Source: Sphingomonas gellani (GTDB lineage Bacteria; Pseudomonadota; Alphaproteobacteria; Sphingomonadales; Sphingomonadaceae). From it: a stretch of 64,000 nucleotides of DNA. Positions 18,361 to 28,810 of this stretch are shown one piece after another; within the stretch, counting starts at the first letter, position 1; every line of letters starts with the position of its first letter. The notes beneath the pieces were generated by a model. That model was not told the DNA's origin. It worked only from the letters and a program-made list of their open reading frames with translations, and did not search any database. The stretch spans positions 186,001 to 250,000 of the forward strand of contig NZ_FOCF01000003.1 in assembly GCF_900110035.1 (NCBI RefSeq). The letters run 5' to 3'. A program made the translations under genes and the position numbers.

Positions 18361-18984
18361 TCAGACGCGGCTGGCGAGCAGCGCGCCGCCGAAGCCGATG
18401 AAGATCGTGCCCGTCACCCGGTCGAACAGACGCTGGCGGCTGGGCCGCGCGAGCCATGCGGCGAGCGAGCGGCCGCCGAGCGCGTACATGGTGTACCAGA
18501 ATCCCTCGATCGCGACGAACGAGGCGACCAGGACGGCCAGCTGTGTCCAGAACGGCCGAAGCGGGTCGAGGAATTGCGGGAACAGCGCGGCGGCGAACAG
18601 GATCAGCTTCGGATTGGACAGGCCGGTGGCGAGCCCCGCGCCGTAGAGCGCGCCCGCCGAACGGCGCACCGGCGGCGGGTCGGTCGGGGTGGCGGCGGAC
18701 GCGGGGGCGCGCCACGCCTTGATGCCGAGCCAGATCAGATAGCCGGCGCCCAGCCAGCGCAGCACCCCGAACAGGTTCGGCGACGCCTTGAGCAACGCGC
18801 CCAGCCCCAGCGCCGAGGCGACCAGGCACAGCAGCACCGCGCTCATTAGCCCGGCCATCGCGATCGTCGCGCGACGGGGTCCGTGGCGGACGCTCTGCAC
18901 GGTGACGTGGAGCATGTTCGGCCCCGGCGTCGCCGCGATCAGGAACACGGCGGTGACGTAAAGCCACCATGTGTGCAGGGCCAT
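18361..18984 (-). CDS. LysE/RhtB-family exporter
   Basis: 207 residues with six membrane helices. The family signature is ATPGPNMLHVTVQSVRHG near residues 18-35, with ATGLSNPKLILFAAALFPQF at the centre. These carriers export amino acids such as lysine, threonine or homoserine lactone; the substrate here cannot be told. It lies upstream of pheS in the same orientation with a 68-base gap and could share its transcript. Confidence 0.88.
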   Translation of the reverse strand: MALHTWWLYVTAVFLIAATPGPNMLHVTVQSVRHGPRRATIAMAGLMSAVLLCLVASALGLGALLKASPNLFGVLRWLGAGYLIWLGIKAWRAPASAATPTDPPPVRRSAGALYGAGLATGLSNPKLILFAAALFPQFLDPLRPFWTQLAVLVASFVAIEGFWYTMYALGGRSLAAWLARPSRQRLFDRVTGTIFIGFGGALLASRV

Positions 18985-19771
18985 GGGCGAGTCCTTTCGC
19001 GGATTGCGTGGTCGGGAACTGCTCTAAGCGTGCGGCGTAGACGTGGCGAGCCGTGACGCCGGGCGGTCGTTATGGAGTCGCACCCTAGCTCGGTGAAATG
19101 CCGTCAGATCGCCTTGGAATTGCAGGTGGCGAACTGGGTATGGGAGCATCGGCCGGCATCAGCCCAGGACCTGGTTGGTGGGCGGCACAGGTATCGACAT
19201 GGCGACGGCCTGCACGATTCCGAACTCGCTGTGGTCGAGCCTGGCGAGCCGCGATGTGATCGCTGGCAACGATCTTTCCTGTTCATCGATCACGACCAGG
19301 CGCTGATTGGGCCCAATCTGCCGCTCAACGGCATTCCACCCATCCGTGCGCCATTCCCGACCGCGTTCGTCAAGGCTTCGCCGTCCACCGCGGACTGTGA
19401 ACCCAACACGCAGGAATTGACGTCGCCACTGACGGTTTGAGGCAAGCCGGCGCAGATCGTTGCCGGCAATCTCTGGCGTTCGACGGCGACGGGTGGAACT
19501 GCCGGCAACGTCTGAATCATCGAACCTCGGGGCGGGCAGGACGTCAGGATTGTCGAGCAGCGGCGGCTTCCGAGCAAGCCTGCCTTACCGATCGAGCGTC
19601 TTTGACGGAATACCGGATCGGTTGGAGGTGGGCGCAAGATACCAAGATACACTGTGTTCAGCACCGCTGAGGCCTGCGACGAAGCGCTCGAAGCTTCAAT
19701 GTCGCCGCATCAGCCAGTGGCGAGCTCCTCGCTCGGGAAGCCGGTCACGGTAAGGCGTGAGGAGGCAACTG
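18985..19771. other. long non-coding stretch with a possible gene remnant
   Basis: No frame here is convincing as an intact gene. A minus-strand frame from about 19606 to 19159 lacks any ATG, GTG or TTG but reads rather like protein (SLDERGREWRTDGWNAVERQ, then PNQRLVVIDEQERSLPAITS, RLARLDHSEFGIVQAVAMSI). This could be the decayed 3' part of a gene. Third-position GC is lower than in neighbouring genes. Other open frames in both directions have random-looking composition. Confidence 0.3.
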
Positions 19772-19805
19772 AAAAGGGCGCGGATGTGTCCACCCGCGCC
19801 CTTTC
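19772..19805 (-). terminator. intrinsic terminator of rpmI-rplT
   Basis: Perfect 11-base stem AAAGGGCGCGG / CCGCGCCCTTT with a ~10-base loop. On the minus strand it is followed by TTTTC, and it lies about 100 bases past the rplT stop. Confidence 0.8.
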
Positions 19806-19905
19806 TATACTCGCTGCAGTCGCAGGACCGTCACACCGACATTAGGTGCCGGCTCGCCGATCCCGCTGCTCGCCTGACCGGCCCTCAAGCCTGCCTGAGC
19901 AAGCT

Positions 19906-20286
19906 TCAGGCGGCCTGCTGCTCGGTCTGAGCCGGCAGGGCAGCCTTCGCCTGCGCGATGATGGCGGTGAACGCCTCACCCTCGTGCATGGCGATGTCGG
20001 CCAGGACCTTCCGGTCCAGGTCGATGCCCGCCAGCTTCAGGCCGTGCATGAACTGCGAATAGGTCAGTCCTTCCGCCCGGACGCCAGCGTTGATGCGCTG
20101 GATCCACAGGCCGCGGAAAGTCCGCTTCTTCACCTTGCGGTCGCGATACGCATACTGGCCGGCCTTTTCGACGGCCTGGCGGGCGATGCGGATGGTGTTC
20201 TTGCGGCGACCGTAATAACCCTTGGCGGCCTCAAGAATCTTCTTGTGCTTCGCCTTGGTGGTTACACCGCGCTTGACGCGTGCCAT
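19906..20286 (-). CDS. rplT: 50S ribosomal protein L20
   Basis: 126 residues beginning [20 protein letters not shown], followed by [20 protein letters not shown] and the C-terminal globular domain ([20 protein letters not shown]). L20 binds 23S rRNA and is essential early in 50S assembly; in several bacteria it also represses its own operon. It follows rpmI after 13 bases. infC, often the first gene of the operon, is not adjacent. Confidence 0.98.
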   Translation of the reverse strand: MARVKRGVTTKAKHKKILEAAKGYYGRRKNTIRIARQAVEKAGQYAYRDRKVKKRTFRGLWIQRINAGVRAEGLTYSQFMHGLKLAGIDLDRKVLADIAMHEGEAFTAIIAQAKAALPAQTEQQAA

Positions 20287-20299
20287 GTCCTAATCTCCC

Positions 20300-20503
20300 T
20301 CAGTTCAGGCCGTACGGCGCCCAGGCCTTCACCGTCTTGGTGTCGGCGTCCGACAGCACGGAGGTGCCGCGGTTCTGGCGGATGTACTTGCCGTTGTGGC
20401 TGATCAGGCGGTGGCGCTTGCCTGCGACGCCGTGCTTCAGCTTGCCGGTGGCAGTGAGCTTGAAGCGCTTTTTGACGCCGCTCTTGGTCTTGAGCTTGGG
20501 CAT
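20300..20503 (-). CDS. rpmI: 50S ribosomal protein L35
   Basis: 67 residues: [20 protein letters not shown], with [16 protein letters not shown] near the middle. Small basic ribosomal protein, first gene of the rpmI-rplT pair. The operon's promoter should lie in 20504-20665, shared with the divergent AsmA gene. A possible TTGCAA-N17-GCTAAG element reads towards rpmI from about 20620. Confidence 0.97.
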   Translation of the reverse strand: MPKLKTKSGVKKRFKLTATGKLKHGVAGKRHRLISHNGKYIRQNRGTSVLSDADTKTVKAWAPYGLN

Positions 20504-20665
20504 TTTGGTCCTTTCGCTTTGAGCGTGACTGAGACGGCCGCGGCAGCCCTTGGTGGCCGGGCAGTCCTGTAGCGTCGCGCTCGGGAAGCGGGCCCCTTAG
20601 CCGCGGATGCCGTCGATTGCAACCGATGCGGAACCGGAACGAGGCATCGTGCGCTTGGCCGATCC

Positions 20666-22804
20666 ATGGACCTGGCGAGTCAGCACAGCGAGCCACCGGT
20701 GCAGGCCGGCGACACTCCCCCCGATACGCAACACGGGCGGGGAAGGCGAACCCTGCGCAACGTGCTGATCGGCGTGGTGGTCGCGATCTTCGCGGTGTGG
20801 CTGGTGCTGTTCATCACCAGGGGCCGGTTCCTGAAGCATCCGTTCGAACGGATCGTCGGCGGCATGACCCACCGGACAATCACGGTGCGCGGTGACTTCC
20901 AGCTGTATTTCGCACCGCTGAAGATCAAGTTCCTCGCCGAAGGGCTGACGATCTCCAATCCGTCCTGGGCGACTCGGCCGAACCTGTTCAGCGCACAGCG
21001 GATCGACACGCGCATCGCGCCCCTGTCGCTGTTGTTCGGAAAGCGGCGGCTGTACTGGCTGGACCTGACCGGCGGCGCGGTGGACCTGGAATTCAACCGC
21101 GACCATTCCACCAACACCTGGACCTTCGATACGGGCAAGAAGGGCGGCAAGCCGCTGGAATTCCCGCGCATCGACCAGGCGACGGTCGCGGGCACCACGG
21201 TGCGCTATCTCGATCCGCGTATGCGGTTGCTGGCCAATCTGAAGGTCGACACGATCCGCTCCACCGACGCGCGCATCGGCAAGGCGGTGGGCGTCAGCGG
21301 CGATGGTACCGTGCGCGACACGCCGTTCACCGTCACCGCACAGCTGTTGTCCCCAGACGCGACCGCCAATCGTGGCGAGAACAAGCTGGTGATGACTGCG
21401 CGCGCCGCCGGCAACACGATCGACGTCGCCGGCACGCTGCCCTCCATCGCGGAGATCGAGGACGTGCCGCTGCAGGTGCAGGCCCGGGGCCGTAACCTGT
21501 CGACGCTGCTGGCGATCATCGGCGTGGCGATCCCGCAGACGCGTACATATCGCCTGCGCGGGCAGTTGGTGATGCAGGGCAACGAATATCGCTTCACCAA
21601 GGTGAGCGGCGTCGCGGGCCGGACCGATCTGGCCGGGCGGTTGACCATCACCAATGGCGAGCGGCTGCACCTCGACTCGCAGCTTTCGACGCGCAGCCTG
21701 GACATCATCGATGCCGCGCCGTTCATCGGTTACAATCCGGACATCGTCGCGGCGAAGGGTGCCGTGGCGGCGGCGGCGGCGACCGGTGCGGCGCCCAGCC
21801 GGGTCATGCCGGACGCGCGTTTCCCCGTCGAGACGATGCGCGCGTTCGACGCCGACCTGAAATGGACGATCGCCGATGTGCGCTCGAAGAACCTGCCCAT
21901 CTCGAACGTCGACCTGACGCTGGACCTGGATCGCGGGCGGCTCGCGTTGTCGCCGCTGACCTTTTCGATGGCGCGGGGCAATGTCGCATCCGACCTGATC
22001 TTCGACACGCGCCAGCGGCCCAGTGCCGTGTCGTACGACGTGCGGTTGTCGCCGACCCCGCTCGCGAAACTGCTCGCCGGCTATGGCGTGGTGGAGGCGG
22101 GCACCAGCGGGACGGTGAAGGGGCGCATCCAGTTGAAGGGGCGGGGCGACACGATCCACGATTCGCTGTCGACGTCGCAGGGCCGGATGGCCTTTATCCT
22201 GCCGCGCGGCACCTTCTGGACCCGCAACGTCCAGCTGGCCGAGCTTGACCTGGGCACGTTCGTCCAGAAGATGTTCGAGGACAAGCTGAAGTCGCCGGTG
22301 CAGATCAACTGCGGATTGATCGGCTTTACCGTGCGTCGCGGCGTCGCGGCGGCCGACCCGATCCTGATCGACACCAGCAAGAACGTGATGCTGGGCCGCG
22401 GCGGCTTCAGCTTCCGCACCGAAGCGATGGATTTGGCGTTCCGCGCCGACGGCAAGAAGTTCTCGCTGTTTTCCGGCCAGTCGCCGGTCGGCATCAACGG
22501 CTATTTCGCGAAGCCGGGGATCAACGTCATCTCCGACCAGTTGCTCGGTCGTGCCGGGGCCGGACTGGGCCTGGCTCTGGTCGCGACGCCGGTGGCGGGC
22601 GTGCTGGCGTTCGTGGACGTGGGCGATGCGAAGGCGGCGGCGTGCGGTCCGATCCTGGCGGGCGCCAACGCCAATGCGCAGCGCACGACCAAGGGCAAGC
22701 CGCGCGACGATGTCGGCCATGGCACCACCGCCAAGGACGAGGACGGCAAGAGCACGGGGCCGGAGCGGAAGTCGCAGCGGAAGAAATTCCTGGGCATCTT
22801 CTGA
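20666..22804 (+). CDS. AsmA-family outer-envelope protein
   Basis: 712 residues. A basic cytosolic N-terminus precedes one membrane anchor ([20 protein letters not shown], ~33-52). A long beta-rich periplasmic region follows, with the AsmA opening [20 protein letters not shown] and repeated [18 protein letters not shown] strands. The C-terminal AsmA_2 region contains [20 protein letters not shown]. Related long bridge-like proteins carry lipids to the outer membrane; this shorter one is probably a relative. The tail is Lys-rich and disordered. It is divergent from rpmI. Confidence 0.85.
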   Translation: MDLASQHSEPPVQAGDTPPDTQHGRGRRTLRNVLIGVVVAIFAVWLVLFITRGRFLKHPFERIVGGMTHRTITVRGDFQLYFAPLKIKFLAEGLTISNPSWATRPNLFSAQRIDTRIAPLSLLFGKRRLYWLDLTGGAVDLEFNRDHSTNTWTFDTGKKGGKPLEFPRIDQATVAGTTVRYLDPRMRLLANLKVDTIRSTDARIGKAVGVSGDGTVRDTPFTVTAQLLSPDATANRGENKLVMTARAAGNTIDVAGTLPSIAEIEDVPLQVQARGRNLSTLLAIIGVAIPQTRTYRLRGQLVMQGNEYRFTKVSGVAGRTDLAGRLTITNGERLHLDSQLSTRSLDIIDAAPFIGYNPDIVAAKGAVAAAAATGAAPSRVMPDARFPVETMRAFDADLKWTIADVRSKNLPISNVDLTLDLDRGRLALSPLTFSMARGNVASDLIFDTRQRPSAVSYDVRLSPTPLAKLLAGYGVVEAGTSGTVKGRIQLKGRGDTIHDSLSTSQGRMAFILPRGTFWTRNVQLAELDLGTFVQKMFEDKLKSPVQINCGLIGFTVRRGVAAADPILIDTSKNVMLGRGGFSFRTEAMDLAFRADGKKFSLFSGQSPVGINGYFAKPGINVISDQLLGRAGAGLGLALVATPVAGVLAFVDVGDAKAAACGPILAGANANAQRTTKGKPRDDVGHGTTAKDEDGKSTGPERKSQRKKFLGIF

Positions 22805-22869
22805 AATTTGCCGGCGGGCACGCCCCAGGCGTCAACCGACTTTTAAGCACGCCGTCCGATAAGCCGGGC

Positions 22870-23571
22870 ATGGCGGTCGAACAGTTTCCCGAGGGCGATA
22901 ACGAGCCCACTGCCGGTTATTGCCGCGCGGCATGGGCGGCGATCTGTCGGTCGCAGGCGCTGATCGAATTCACCATGGACGGCACGATCACCTGGGCCAA
23001 CGACCTGTTCCTGTGCATCGTCGGCTATCGCCTGGATGAACTGGTGGGGCGTCACCACCGCATGCTGTGCTTGCCGGGCCAGGCCGAGTCGGCGGAATAC
23101 AGGCAGTTCTGGGCGCGCCTGTCGTCCGGTCAGTTCGATCGCGGCGAATATGCCCGCCAGACCCGGAATGGCGAGGAGGTGTGGTTGCAGGCCAGCTACA
23201 ACCCGATCATCGACCAGGGCGGCATCGCGCAACGGGTGCTGAAGGTGGCGACCAACATTACCCGCCAGGTGCGGCTGGAACATGAGAACCAGGGCCATCT
23301 GGCCGAGGCGCGTTTGTACCAGTCGCGCCTGGAAGAACGCGGCGCGGCGCTGGAACAGACGATGGAGGATGTCGCCGGGATCGTCGGCGCGATTTCCGGC
23401 ATCGCCAAGCAGACCAACCTGCTCGCGCTGAACGCGACGATCGAGGCGGCGCGGGCCGGGGTGGCCGGGCGCGGGTTCGGCGTGGTCGCGGGCGAGGTCA
23501 AGAAGCTGGCGGGTGACACGCGCCAGGCGGCGGAGCGAGCGCAGTTGCTGGTGGCGGCGCAACGCGGCTGA
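22870..23571 (+). CDS. soluble PAS domain-methyl-accepting chemotaxis-type protein, short form
   Basis: 233 residues from ATG 22870, no membrane segment. A PAS/PAC module covers ~25-135 ([52 protein letters not shown]), as in Aer-like energy sensors. A heptad linker follows. Then comes an MCP hairpin tip at ~170-225 with [19 protein letters not shown] and [18 protein letters not shown], the CheA/CheW contact site. The protein stops soon after, so the C-terminal descending helix and methylation region are missing. It may still dock to a signalling array. Function inferred. Confidence 0.8.
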   Translation: MAVEQFPEGDNEPTAGYCRAAWAAICRSQALIEFTMDGTITWANDLFLCIVGYRLDELVGRHHRMLCLPGQAESAEYRQFWARLSSGQFDRGEYARQTRNGEEVWLQASYNPIIDQGGIAQRVLKVATNITRQVRLEHENQGHLAEARLYQSRLEERGAALEQTMEDVAGIVGAISGIAKQTNLLALNATIEAARAGVAGRGFGVVAGEVKKLAGDTRQAAERAQLLVAAQRG

Positions 23572-23763
23572 GGCGACGGAACGTCGTGGGACGGAGCGGG
23601 TGTAGCCCTTTGCACGAGGGCGTGCAGGGTGTGGAAACACGCTTGTCGCTGCGTCTCTTACGCCGATGGTCATAGTATAGAAGAAGAGACGGTGGCGCGC
23701 GGTGTGCCAAACGTGATCGCGTAGCCGCTTCCCCGTGGGCGGATCAGCCGTTAGCGTGGCGGC

Positions 23764-24297
23764 ATGAACGACCAGCACCCTCCCTTGCCCGATGCGGCGC
23801 AATTGCAGCATCTGCTGTTCGATGCGGCGCGAGAGGGTGATCTGGCGGCGCTGGGCGCATTGTTGCGCGCGGGCACGGATGTGGAGGGCAGGGACGAACG
23901 CGGCTTCACCGCGCTGATGCTCGCCGCGTATAACGGCTCTCCCGACGCCACCGCGTTGCTGCTCGATGCGGGCGTGGCGGTGAACGGCGTCGGCGACGCA
24001 CGCGGCAACCCGCCGCTGATCGGTGTCGCGTTCAAGGGGCATGAGGCGGTCGCGCAGTTGCTGCTGGCGCGCGGGGCCGATCCCGACCTGGTCAACGCCG
24101 CCGGCCAGACCGCGCTGATGACCGCCGCGCTGTTTCGGCAGGATGGGATCGTCGACCTGCTGCTGGCCCATGGTGCGGACCCCCGCGTGACCGATGGAGC
24201 GGGCAACACCGCCGCCGGCCTGGCGCGGGCGCAAGGACACATGGCGCTGGCGGACCGGCTGGAGGGGGCGGTTGAGGCTGGCGCATCAGCAGCCTGA
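23764..24297 (+). CDS. ankyrin-repeat protein
   Basis: 177 residues made of about four ankyrin repeats: REGDLAALGALLRAGTDVEG, ERGFTALMLAAYNGSPDATA, GNPPLIGVAFKGHEAVAQLL and GQTALMTAALFRQDGIVDLL. There is no signal peptide, so a cytosolic protein-binding role is likely. The partner is unknown. The 190 bases before it hold no other gene I can support. Confidence 0.85.
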   Translation: MNDQHPPLPDAAQLQHLLFDAAREGDLAALGALLRAGTDVEGRDERGFTALMLAAYNGSPDATALLLDAGVAVNGVGDARGNPPLIGVAFKGHEAVAQLLLARGADPDLVNAAGQTALMTAALFRQDGIVDLLLAHGADPRVTDGAGNTAAGLARAQGHMALADRLEGAVEAGASAA

Positions 24298-24494
24298 GCC
24301 GGTCGGCTTGGGCGGTGCGCTTCAGCCTCCGATTTGTGAACGATTGCGTGCCCTAGGTTGAAGGAGCCGGCGGTAGGTGTTGCCGCTTGGCAAACGCGTG
24401 CTGGAAAGCAGCGGCGTATCGGCCCGGCGATGCGCAGGGGCCTTGGCGACCAAAACGTCACCTCGACGTAATCAGTATCGAGAGCCCTTTGTGA

Positions 24495-24845
24495 CTACAT
24501 CAGCGTGTAGAACACGCTTACGCGGCAGCCTGTGTACCTATGTGTAAGTGGATTGAACGTCAGGGCGACTTGAACCTTCCTGTCAAACAAGACCGTGTCT
24601 ATCCGGTCCTGTTTTCGTATGCCTGCATACTCGAAATCGACCCTGTCATCTAAATGATAGGCGGCTACGTGTCGTTGCATGAAGGCTTGCATTGCCTCCT
24701 TGCCAGAAGCGGGACCGAGTTCTCGTTTAACGAGTAGCGTTAGCTCGTTTTTTGTGCGGTGGTCGTAGGCGCTCAATTCGGCAACCCACACAAACCATGC
24801 GACCGTCAGGAGTGCCAGAACTATGACAAACGTCTTCAATCGCAT
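24495..24845 (-). CDS. hypothetical protein with N-terminal membrane anchor or signal peptide
   Basis: 116 residues. One hydrophobic helix (FVIVLALLTVAWFVWVAELS) is followed by a soluble domain with HVAAYHLDDRVDFEYAGIRK and IDTVLFDRKVQVALTFNPLT. The base composition is visibly less GC-rich than its neighbours, which suggests recent acquisition. No family recognised. The ATG at 24845 is the only sensible start. Confidence 0.55.
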   Translation of the reverse strand: MRLKTFVIVLALLTVAWFVWVAELSAYDHRTKNELTLLVKRELGPASGKEAMQAFMQRHVAAYHLDDRVDFEYAGIRKQDRIDTVLFDRKVQVALTFNPLTHRYTGCRVSVFYTLM

Positions 24846-24906
24846 CTTGCCGGCTTGATCGACAAGGCAATCTCGAACGTGCCCCGAGATCGGCTTGCGG
24901 CGCCGG

Positions 24907-25656
24907 TCAAGCCCGGCTCGGCTCCAGCGCGTTGATCTCCGCGTGGACGCGCGCCTCTATCTCGCGCCGGGGCAGGCCGGGGGGGATCGGCTCGCCCAGC
25001 CGGATCGTCACCACGCCCGGTCGGCGGGCGCCGTGGCGGGGGAGCAGTCGCCCGGTGTCGAGCGCGATCGGTACCGTCGGCAGGCTGAGCGCGCGGTACA
25101 GGCCCGCAAATCCGGAGCGGAGCGGTGGCGTCTGGCCGGGCGCGACCCGCGTCCCCTCCGGATAGACGATCACGGATCGGCCCGTCGCCTTCGCCGCCTC
25201 CGCCTCCCGGACCATGCCGCGCAGCGCCTTTGCCGATGCCTCTCGGTCCACCGCGATCGCGCCGTACAGCCGCGCCGCCCAGCCCCATAGCGGGATGCGC
25301 ATCAATTGCCGCTTCAGCACCATTGCCGGCCCGCCGAGCAGCAATTGCAGTTCCAAGGTTTCGAACATCGCCTGATGCTTGGCGGCGAACAGGGTCTGGG
25401 TGGGCGGCACCTGACCCTCCACCCGGACATGAATGCCCAGGATCGCGCGCGTCGCCCAACGATGCAGCCGCGCCCAGCCATGGGCATAGGCGATGGCGCT
25501 GCGCTGTCCGAACAACGCGGACGCGGGGGCGATGGCGACCACGGGCACGGAAAGGCCGTAGAAGACGACGGTGAAGAGGACCGTGCGGCACCAGTCCGCA
25601 ACGGTGGCATCGTCTTGTCCGCGGCCCGTCGTGTCCCCGCTTTCGGTTCCGCTCAT
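24907..25656 (-). CDS. plsC: 1-acyl-glycerol-3-phosphate acyltransferase (PlsC family)
   Basis: 249 residues from ATG 25656, which overlaps the ydcF-like stop (ATGA). A hydrophobic N-terminal segment (VLFTVVFYGLSVPVVAIAP) precedes motif I, KHQAMFET (~93-100). The usual Asp of HxxxxD is Glu here, a variant I recall from other alphaproteobacterial members. Motif III is VIVYPEGTR (~162-170). It would acylate lysophosphatidate at the inner membrane. It is last in the ftsE-ftsX-ydcF-plsC string of four-base overlaps. Confidence 0.85.
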   Translation of the reverse strand: MSGTESGDTTGRGQDDATVADWCRTVLFTVVFYGLSVPVVAIAPASALFGQRSAIAYAHGWARLHRWATRAILGIHVRVEGQVPPTQTLFAAKHQAMFETLELQLLLGGPAMVLKRQLMRIPLWGWAARLYGAIAVDREASAKALRGMVREAEAAKATGRSVIVYPEGTRVAPGQTPPLRSGFAGLYRALSLPTVPIALDTGRLLPRHGARRPGVVTIRLGEPIPPGLPRREIEARVHAEINALEPSRA

Positions 25657-26186
25657 TCCCATCCGATCCACAGCGCGACCCGTCGCAGGATCAGCTTGTT
25701 GTATTCATTGACCAGCGCGGTCAGCCGGGGATTGGTCGGCACGCCGTCGCCCAGCACCAGCACGCCGGGGCCGAGCGCCGCGGACAATTCCATGCGGGCC
25801 CGCGCGACATGCCAGTCGGACGTGACCAGCCGCACGGTGCGATATCCGTGCGCCCGGACCCAGGCCACGGTCTCCTTCGCATTGGACCGCGTGTCCACCG
25901 CCCGCGCGCCCAGATCGACGCAGCAACGGAACAGTGCAGGGTCCACCCGGCTGGTGCGCGCCAAATCCTCTGGACGGACGCCCGGACCCACGCCGCTGAC
26001 CAGCATCCGCTTTCCCTGGTGTGTGCGCAGCAGGGCAAGGCCGCGGTCGATCCGTCCCGCCCCGCCGGTCGGCACCACGATGCCATCGGTCGTGGTCCCC
26101 TCCAGCGGGGGCGCCAGGGTCAGCATGAACGCCGCGAATCCCAGGCACCAGCCGATCGCCGCCAGCCCGATCAGCCGCGCGATCAC
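25653..26186 (-). CDS. YdcF-like (DUF218) protein
   Basis: 177 residues. An N-terminal membrane helix (LIGLAAIGWCLGFAAFMLTL) is followed by the DUF218 fold: DGIVVPTGGAGRIDRGLALL, then RMLVSGVGPG, an Asn-Ala-Lys-Glu segment, and VRLVTSDWHVARARMEL. Relatives include SanA/ElyC, linked to envelope polysaccharide or lipid-carrier metabolism; the exact reaction is unknown. Four-base overlaps link it to ftsX and plsC. Confidence 0.82.
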   Translation of the reverse strand: MIARLIGLAAIGWCLGFAAFMLTLAPPLEGTTTDGIVVPTGGAGRIDRGLALLRTHQGKRMLVSGVGPGVRPEDLARTSRVDPALFRCCVDLGARAVDTRSNAKETVAWVRAHGYRTVRLVTSDWHVARARMELSAALGPGVLVLGDGVPTNPRLTALVNEYNKLILRRVALWIGWE

Positions 26187-27064
26187 AGCATCCGCCCCAG
26201 CGCCCGCACGACCGTCAGTCGCGCCGCCAGCATGGCCAGCGCGACAAAGGCGAAGGGCAGCGCGATCAGCACGGCCCAGTCGCCCCTCGTCAACGCCGCC
26301 CCGCCGAGCAGGTCGGATCCCAACCCCGCGACCTGCGCCTGCACGGCCGAGGTCACCGCCAGTGCCGCCAACGCGCCGACGCCGCCACCGATCGCCGCAT
26401 CCAGCGCCACGCGACGCTGGAACAGGCGCGCGACCTGCACGTCGGTGGAGCCGAGCATGTGCATCACCTCCAGCGTGGCGCGATGCGTCTGGAGCCCGGC
26501 GCGCGCCGCCAGCATCACCACCGCAGCGGTCGCTGCGGCCATCAGCGCGACCAGTCCCGCCGCCAGCAGCACGGTGGTGTGCAACAGCCCGCCGACGGGT
26601 GCCATCCAGCTTTCGTGCCGGTCGATCCGCGCGGCCGGCGCGACCCGGCGCACCGCGGCCGTCACGCGCGACAGTGTTGCCGCCGCGTCGTCGCGCAGGG
26701 TTGCGTCGATCAGCGCCGGCATCGGCAATGCAGGATCGGCGCCGTCCTCGCCCAGCCAGGGACGGAGCAGCCGGGCCAGTTCGGCGGGCGCGACCGGCTG
26801 GACCCGTCGTACCTCCGCCTGCCCGCGTAGCGTGCGTGCGATGCGGGCGGTCAGCGCGTCGCGGCGAACCGGGTCGCCCTCCACCACCTGCACCGTCACC
26901 CGGCCGGCCAGGTCGTGGGTCAGCAGCCGGGCCGCGCCGGCGGTTCCCAGACCCAGCGCGGCCGCCAGCACGGTGAGGAAGACCATGATCGCCATGACGC
27001 CGGTCATCGCGCCGATGCCGCCCGCTTCGTCCAGCACCCGGCGTTCGGATGCGCGGCGCCTCAT
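26183..27064 (-). CDS. ftsX: cell division protein FtsX
   Basis: 293 residues with four membrane helices. TM1 is near residue 20-45 (AMTGVMAIMVFLTVLAAALG). An extracytoplasmic domain follows, then three C-terminal helices with THRATLEVMHMLGSTDVQVA, the FtsX loop that contacts FtsE. FtsEX couples ATP hydrolysis to peptidoglycan hydrolase activation at the septum. The start overlaps the ftsE stop by four bases. Confidence 0.9.
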   Translation of the reverse strand: MRRRASERRVLDEAGGIGAMTGVMAIMVFLTVLAAALGLGTAGAARLLTHDLAGRVTVQVVEGDPVRRDALTARIARTLRGQAEVRRVQPVAPAELARLLRPWLGEDGADPALPMPALIDATLRDDAAATLSRVTAAVRRVAPAARIDRHESWMAPVGGLLHTTVLLAAGLVALMAAATAAVVMLAARAGLQTHRATLEVMHMLGSTDVQVARLFQRRVALDAAIGGGVGALAALAVTSAVQAQVAGLGSDLLGGAALTRGDWAVLIALPFAFVALAMLAARLTVVRALGRML

Positions 27065-27771
27065 GATCGTGCCCGATCGGGCGGCGGGTAGCGGAGCGAT
27101 CCGGTGGGATCGAGCAACCGCCCCTTGTCCAGGCGCATCATGATCGCATCGGGAATGCGGCTGAGCAGGTGGAGGTCATGGGTCGCGACCACCACCGTGG
27201 TGCCCAGCCGGTTGAGCGAGTCGAACAGGTGCAGCAGGCGTTCGGCCATGTCGGGATCGACGTTGCCGGTGGGCTCGTCCGCCACCAGCATTTCCGGCCG
27301 GCCGATCACCGCGCGCGCGATCGCGACCCGCTGTTGCTCCCCGCCCGACAGGGTCGCCGGCTTCGCCCGCGCGCGGTCGGCCAGTCCGACCCAGGCGAGC
27401 ATCTCGTGCACCGGCTGCTCCACCTGCGCCTCCGGCACGCCGGCGACGCGCAACGGCAGCGCGACATTGTCCCAGGCGGACAGGTGCGGCACCAGCCGGA
27501 AGTCCTGAAACACCACACCGATGCGGCGGCGAAAGCCGGGCAGGCGGTCGCGCGGCAGCATCACCGTGTCCTCCCCGAACAGGCGGATGATGCCGCGACT
27601 GGGCCGCTGTGCCAGGTACAACAGGCGCAGCAGCGACGTCTTGCCCGCGCCGCTCGCCCCGGTCAGGAAATAGAATGCGCCGCTGCCCAGCGCGAAGCTG
27701 ACATCCGACAGCGTTTCCGGCCCCGTGCCATAGCGCAGCCCGACATTCTCGAACTGGACGATGTTCGCCAT
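27061..27771 (-). CDS. ftsE: cell division ATP-binding protein FtsE
   Basis: 236 residues. ABC ATPase with Walker [10 protein letters not shown] (~38-46), signature [14 protein letters not shown], Walker [13 protein letters not shown] and the His switch [10 protein letters not shown]. The opening [20 protein letters not shown] is the FtsE form. First gene of ftsE-ftsX-ydcF-plsC, divergent from the zinc-ribbon gene at 27937. Confidence 0.95.
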   Translation of the reverse strand: MANIVQFENVGLRYGTGPETLSDVSFALGSGAFYFLTGASGAGKTSLLRLLYLAQRPSRGIIRLFGEDTVMLPRDRLPGFRRRIGVVFQDFRLVPHLSAWDNVALPLRVAGVPEAQVEQPVHEMLAWVGLADRARAKPATLSGGEQQRVAIARAVIGRPEMLVADEPTGNVDPDMAERLLHLFDSLNRLGTTVVVATHDLHLLSRIPDAIMMRLDKGRLLDPTGSLRYPPPDRARS

Positions 27772-27936
27772 GGTGCGTGTTTCGCGGTCCGTTCGCTCTT
27801 GCCGGGTGATGACGCCTGCCTTGGCACGTTTCGGCTGGCCGCTTCAAGCTTGCCAGGGTCGCGCGCGGCGTGCTTAATTTCACCACAACGGCGGGTCGCC
27901 CGAAGCGGCCGAGTTTCTTTCGGCATAAACGCGTCC

Positions 27937-28701
27937 ATGATCCTCGAATGCCCCGAGTGCAGTACCCGCTATCTCGTGCCCGACAGCGCGATCGGCGACG
28001 AGGGGCGCACGGTGCGCTGTGCCAAGTGCCGGCACAGCTGGTTCCAGGCGCCTGACGATCCGCTCGCCCCGCCGCCGGTTCCTGAGGAATCAGGTGCGGC
28101 AGCTGATACGGATCCGGCGCCGAGGGACGAGGACGTGGCAGACGCGGCCCCTGCCGATGATGTCGCGCAGTCGACCGTCGCGGAGTCGGTGGCGCGCGAC
28201 CCCGTGTTCGACGCGCTGGCCGCTCGACCGGCGGCGGCGCGGCGTCGGCGGGTGCCGGCGCGACACTGGACGTTGATCGCGGTGGTGGCCGGGTTGCTGA
28301 TGCTGGCCGGGGCGGCAGCGATCCTGTGGTCGGGCGCGCCTGGCTTCGCCGCGCGGCTGGGCATCGGGACGAGCGACACGCCGCTGCAACTGCGCGACAA
28401 TCCGATCGAGCGACGCGAGCTGGACAACGGGTCCGAGCTGTTCGCGGTCAGCGGTCGCGTCACCAACCCCTCATCGGAGCGGCAGCGGGTGCCCGACATC
28501 ACCGCCGACCTTCGCGACGCGACGTGCCGATTGGTGTTCAGCTGGAAGATCACGCCGCAAAAGCGGCTGGTTGCACCGGGCGGTGCGATCGACTTCTATT
28601 CCGCGCGGCTGGACGTGCCGCCTAGTTCCAAGCTGTTGGAACTCAGCTTCGCCGGCGAGGGGGTTCGTTCGGCGCGGCGCAGCAACTGCCGCGGCGGCTG
28701 A
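27937..28701 (+). CDS. MJ0042-type zinc-ribbon protein with one membrane helix
   Basis: 254 residues from ATG 27937. The N-terminal zinc ribbon is complete: [16 protein letters not shown] then [10 protein letters not shown] (two CxxC pairs). An acidic Pro/Ala-rich linker follows, then one membrane helix ([19 protein letters not shown]). The C-terminal periplasmic region has [20 protein letters not shown], a DUF3426-type fold. Such proteins often lie beside ftsEX in alphaproteobacteria. Function unknown. Confidence 0.82.
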   Translation: MILECPECSTRYLVPDSAIGDEGRTVRCAKCRHSWFQAPDDPLAPPPVPEESGAAADTDPAPRDEDVADAAPADDVAQSTVAESVARDPVFDALAARPAAARRRRVPARHWTLIAVVAGLLMLAGAAAILWSGAPGFAARLGIGTSDTPLQLRDNPIERRELDNGSELFAVSGRVTNPSSERQRVPDITADLRDATCRLVFSWKITPQKRLVAPGGAIDFYSARLDVPPSSKLLELSFAGEGVRSARRSNCRGG

Positions 28702-28810
28702 GCAGGTTTCCGGTCGGATCGTCACGCACAAGCCCCATTGCGGGGCGCGATCCGCTTTGCTAGGGGCACCCGCCTACCGGCCGTCGGCACGTCCGACGGT
28801 GTTGGCACGT

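Noticed and set aside
19072..19440. Plus-strand frame of 122 codons in the lysE-rplT gap
   Set aside because: No ribosome site, random-looking composition and no family; the opposite-strand frame is more protein-like.
20597..22720. Very long minus-strand open frame opposite the AsmA gene
   Set aside because: Mirror of the AsmA coding sequence, with no family features.
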